Shown here: positions 43,426 through 44,111 of the stretch, piece after piece
How positions within the stretch are numbered: position 1 is the first letter of the stretch
How the letters are laid out: every line of letters starts with the position of its first letter
Source of the DNA: a virus
IMG/VR virus record: IMGVR_UViG_3300009079_001912
Span: 1 to 44,111 of that record
DNA: 44,111 bases
Strand: one strand, 5' to 3'
The notes under the pieces: model-generated
The model's input: only the letters and a program-made list of their open reading frames with translations
Told to the model about the DNA's origin: nothing
Databases searched by the model: none
Translations under genes and position numbers: made by a program

Positions 43426-43602
43426 CTACTCTATGCGTACTTGAACACCAATATTGGATAACATTGTATCCGCAAGTTTAGTGTCAACTATATCGTCTTG
43501 TTCGTCTAGCGTATCGCACATCGATACTGTATCTATTGCTTCCCATAGTAGTCCGTGTGTACGATATGGTTGCGTCCATTTATGTTCCGAATGATAGTGC
43601 AT
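43426..43602 (-). CDS. Small acidic protein upstream of HemE, 58 aa
   Basis: The frame runs from the ATG at 43600-43602, preceded by AAGGAGTAAAC, to a TAG at 43426. It starts MHYHSEHKWTQPYRTHGLLW and is acidic in the middle (CDTLDEQDDIVD). It ends 12 nt before the HemE start, making it the first gene after the terminator at 43621-43650. No family recognised. The good ribosome site and operon position argue it is real. Confidence 0.72.
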   Translation of the reverse strand: MHYHSEHKWTQPYRTHGLLWEAIDTVSMCDTLDEQDDIVDTKLADTMLSNIGVQVRIE

Positions 43603-43620
43603 GTTTACTCCTTAAAAATA

Positions 43621-43650
43621 AAGTGTCTTGCTATTTAAAACAAGACACTT
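43621..43650 (-). terminator. Intrinsic terminator after the 77-aa gene
   Basis: Perfect 10-bp inverted repeat AAGTGTCTTG / CAAGACACTT with a 10-nt loop, followed on the minus strand by TATTTTT. It lies 5 nt beyond the stop of the 77-aa gene, and the HemE-side genes read on from it. Confidence 0.8.
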
Positions 43651-43655
43651 AGTAA

Positions 43656-43889
43656 CTACCCTTCAATCAAACAAAGTTTAACTTTAATCTCATAGCCTTT
43701 AGATTTAGCTACTTCGACAAGATCTCTCCGACGGCCACCGGACCAATTTCTCCAAGCATCGCCGATAACATCTTTTTCAAGACGTGCTTTACGCTTGATT
43801 GTGTTTTCATCGTTTTCGCTGAAAGCTACGAACCCGTCCATTTGTTGACCGTTCTTTGGATTGACTGAATATAAAATAGTTGATAGCAT
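43656..43889 (-). CDS. Small basic unknown protein, 77 aa
   Basis: The ATG at 43889 has an AAAGGAGA ribosome site. It starts MLSTILYSVNPKNGQQMDGF and has a basic middle (NTIKRKARLEKDVIGDAWRN, then a GGRRRDL run), ending EIKVKLCLIEG. Arg/Lys content suggests nucleic-acid or partner binding, unproven. It is the first gene after the near-consensus sigma70 promoter at 43943-43971 and is followed by a strong terminator, so it is probably an early gene. Function unknown. Confidence 0.8.
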   Translation of the reverse strand: MLSTILYSVNPKNGQQMDGFVAFSENDENTIKRKARLEKDVIGDAWRNWSGGRRRDLVEVAKSKGYEIKVKLCLIEG

Positions 43890-43942
43890 TGTATTCTCCT
43901 TTGATAATGCTTAATAAAGCGCCATTGCCTTATTGTCTCTAA

Positions 43943-43971
43943 AGTATACTACAATTTGTATCTATTGTCAA
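43943..43971 (-). promoter_or_regulatory. Near-consensus sigma70 promoter
   Basis: TTGACA (43966-43971), 17-nt spacer, TATACT (43943-43948) on the minus strand. This is a strong host-type promoter for the 77-aa gene and, past the terminator, the HemE genes. The stretch 43890-43989 holds no gene, only this promoter and the leader. Confidence 0.85.
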
Positions 43972-43989
43972 TCTATTTTTAAAATAGTT

Positions 43990-44065
43990 TGGCACCGGTG
44001 GAAGGAATCGAACCCTCGCTGTCGCGGTTTTGGAGACCACCGCTCTACCACTGAGCTACACCGGC
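43990..44065 (-). tRNA. tRNA-Trp (anticodon CCA)
   Basis: A 76-nt cloverleaf can be folded by eye: 7-bp acceptor (GCCGGTG with CACCGGT, one G-U pair), D arm GCTC/GAGC, anticodon stem GTGGT/ACCGC with loop CTCCAAA, T arm GAGGG/CCTTC with loop TTCGATT, and encoded CCA end. Loop position 34-36 is CCA, reading UGG for tryptophan. It lies just beyond the sigma70 promoter. Confidence 0.95.
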
Positions 44066-44073
44066 ATATTCAT

Positions 44074-44105
44074 AAAAAAAGCCCTAACACGTTAATGCTA
44101 GGGCT
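44074..44105 (-). terminator. Intrinsic terminator for a gene beyond the right edge
   Basis: Minus strand: AGCCCTA, 12-nt loop, TAGGGCT, then TTTTTTT. It ends about 8 nt before the tRNA 5' end, so the tRNA depends on read-through, processing, or an unseen promoter. Confidence 0.7.
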
Positions 44106-44111
44106 GCTAAA

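Noticed and set aside
1-44111. Diversity-generating retroelement or CRISPR
   Set aside because: No reverse transcriptase, template/variable repeat pair or regularly spaced repeats were seen, despite the variable-looking LRR and fibre genes.
1-44111. Integrase, transposase or prophage boundary
   Set aside because: None recognised; the tRNA-Trp alone does not show integration.

Overview
The window looks like part of a large, AT-rich, T4-like marine tailed phage (myovirus) genome. It is tightly packed: genes lie on both strands, gaps are small, many neighbours overlap by 1-8 nt at TAATG or ATGA junctions, and phage late promoters of the T4 type (TATAAATA-like) sit in front of several genes. There is no integrase, transposase, rRNA or CRISPR. 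The host cannot be read directly. The gene set and a tRNA-Trp of alphaproteobacterial appearance suggest a marine alphaproteobacterium, possibly SAR11-like, but this is inference.

Layout. 1-506 (minus): the end of an unseen leftward unit, with one truncated gene and one small conserved-looking gene. 555-2759 (plus): a structural protein with a PA14-like region, facing a 27-kb leftward block of giant virion proteins (2756-29813). That block holds a 320-aa structural protein, a leucine-rich-repeat protein, two paralogous structural proteins sharing a YQPGR/WYGA core, a beta-helix protein, a protein with putative-Ig repeats, two short fibre-like proteins and a 2887-aa giant fibre. 29825-31588: a HesB/IscA-type Fe-S carrier and small genes, including a zinc-ribbon protein, a histone-H1-like Lys/Ala-rich protein and a 54-aa membrane protein. 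31521-34893 (minus): a likely operon of a PTPS/QueD-like enzyme, a glycosyltransferase, a ferredoxin-NADP+ reductase, two tiny genes and a UvdE-type UV endonuclease. 35051-38569 (plus): another large fibre with an internal 88-bp direct repeat, facing a two-TM membrane protein and a 465-aa fibre protein. 40276-43889 (minus): a basic 392-aa unknown, two more unknowns, an apparently intact uroporphyrinogen decarboxylase (HemE), a 58-aa gene and a 77-aa gene behind a near-consensus sigma70 promoter. 43990-44065: tRNA-Trp(CCA), next to an intrinsic terminator.

How it fits together. Host-type promoters (TTGACA-N17-TATTAT or TATACT) precede the metabolic/repair operon and the HemE-side operon, which suggests early expression. 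TATAAATA-like late promoters precede structural genes and some small genes. The metabolic operon carries both kinds. The accessory enzymes converge on iron-sulphur, redox and tetrapyrrole chemistry (HesB, ferredoxin-NADP+ reductase, HemE) plus pterin/deazapurine chemistry and UV repair. The structural block looks like a modular host-recognition apparatus with repeated N-terminal motifs and exchanged domains. The most notable items are the phage-borne HemE and FNR, the LRR virion protein, the shared helical modules of the fibre genes and a symmetric divergent late promoter at 522-544.
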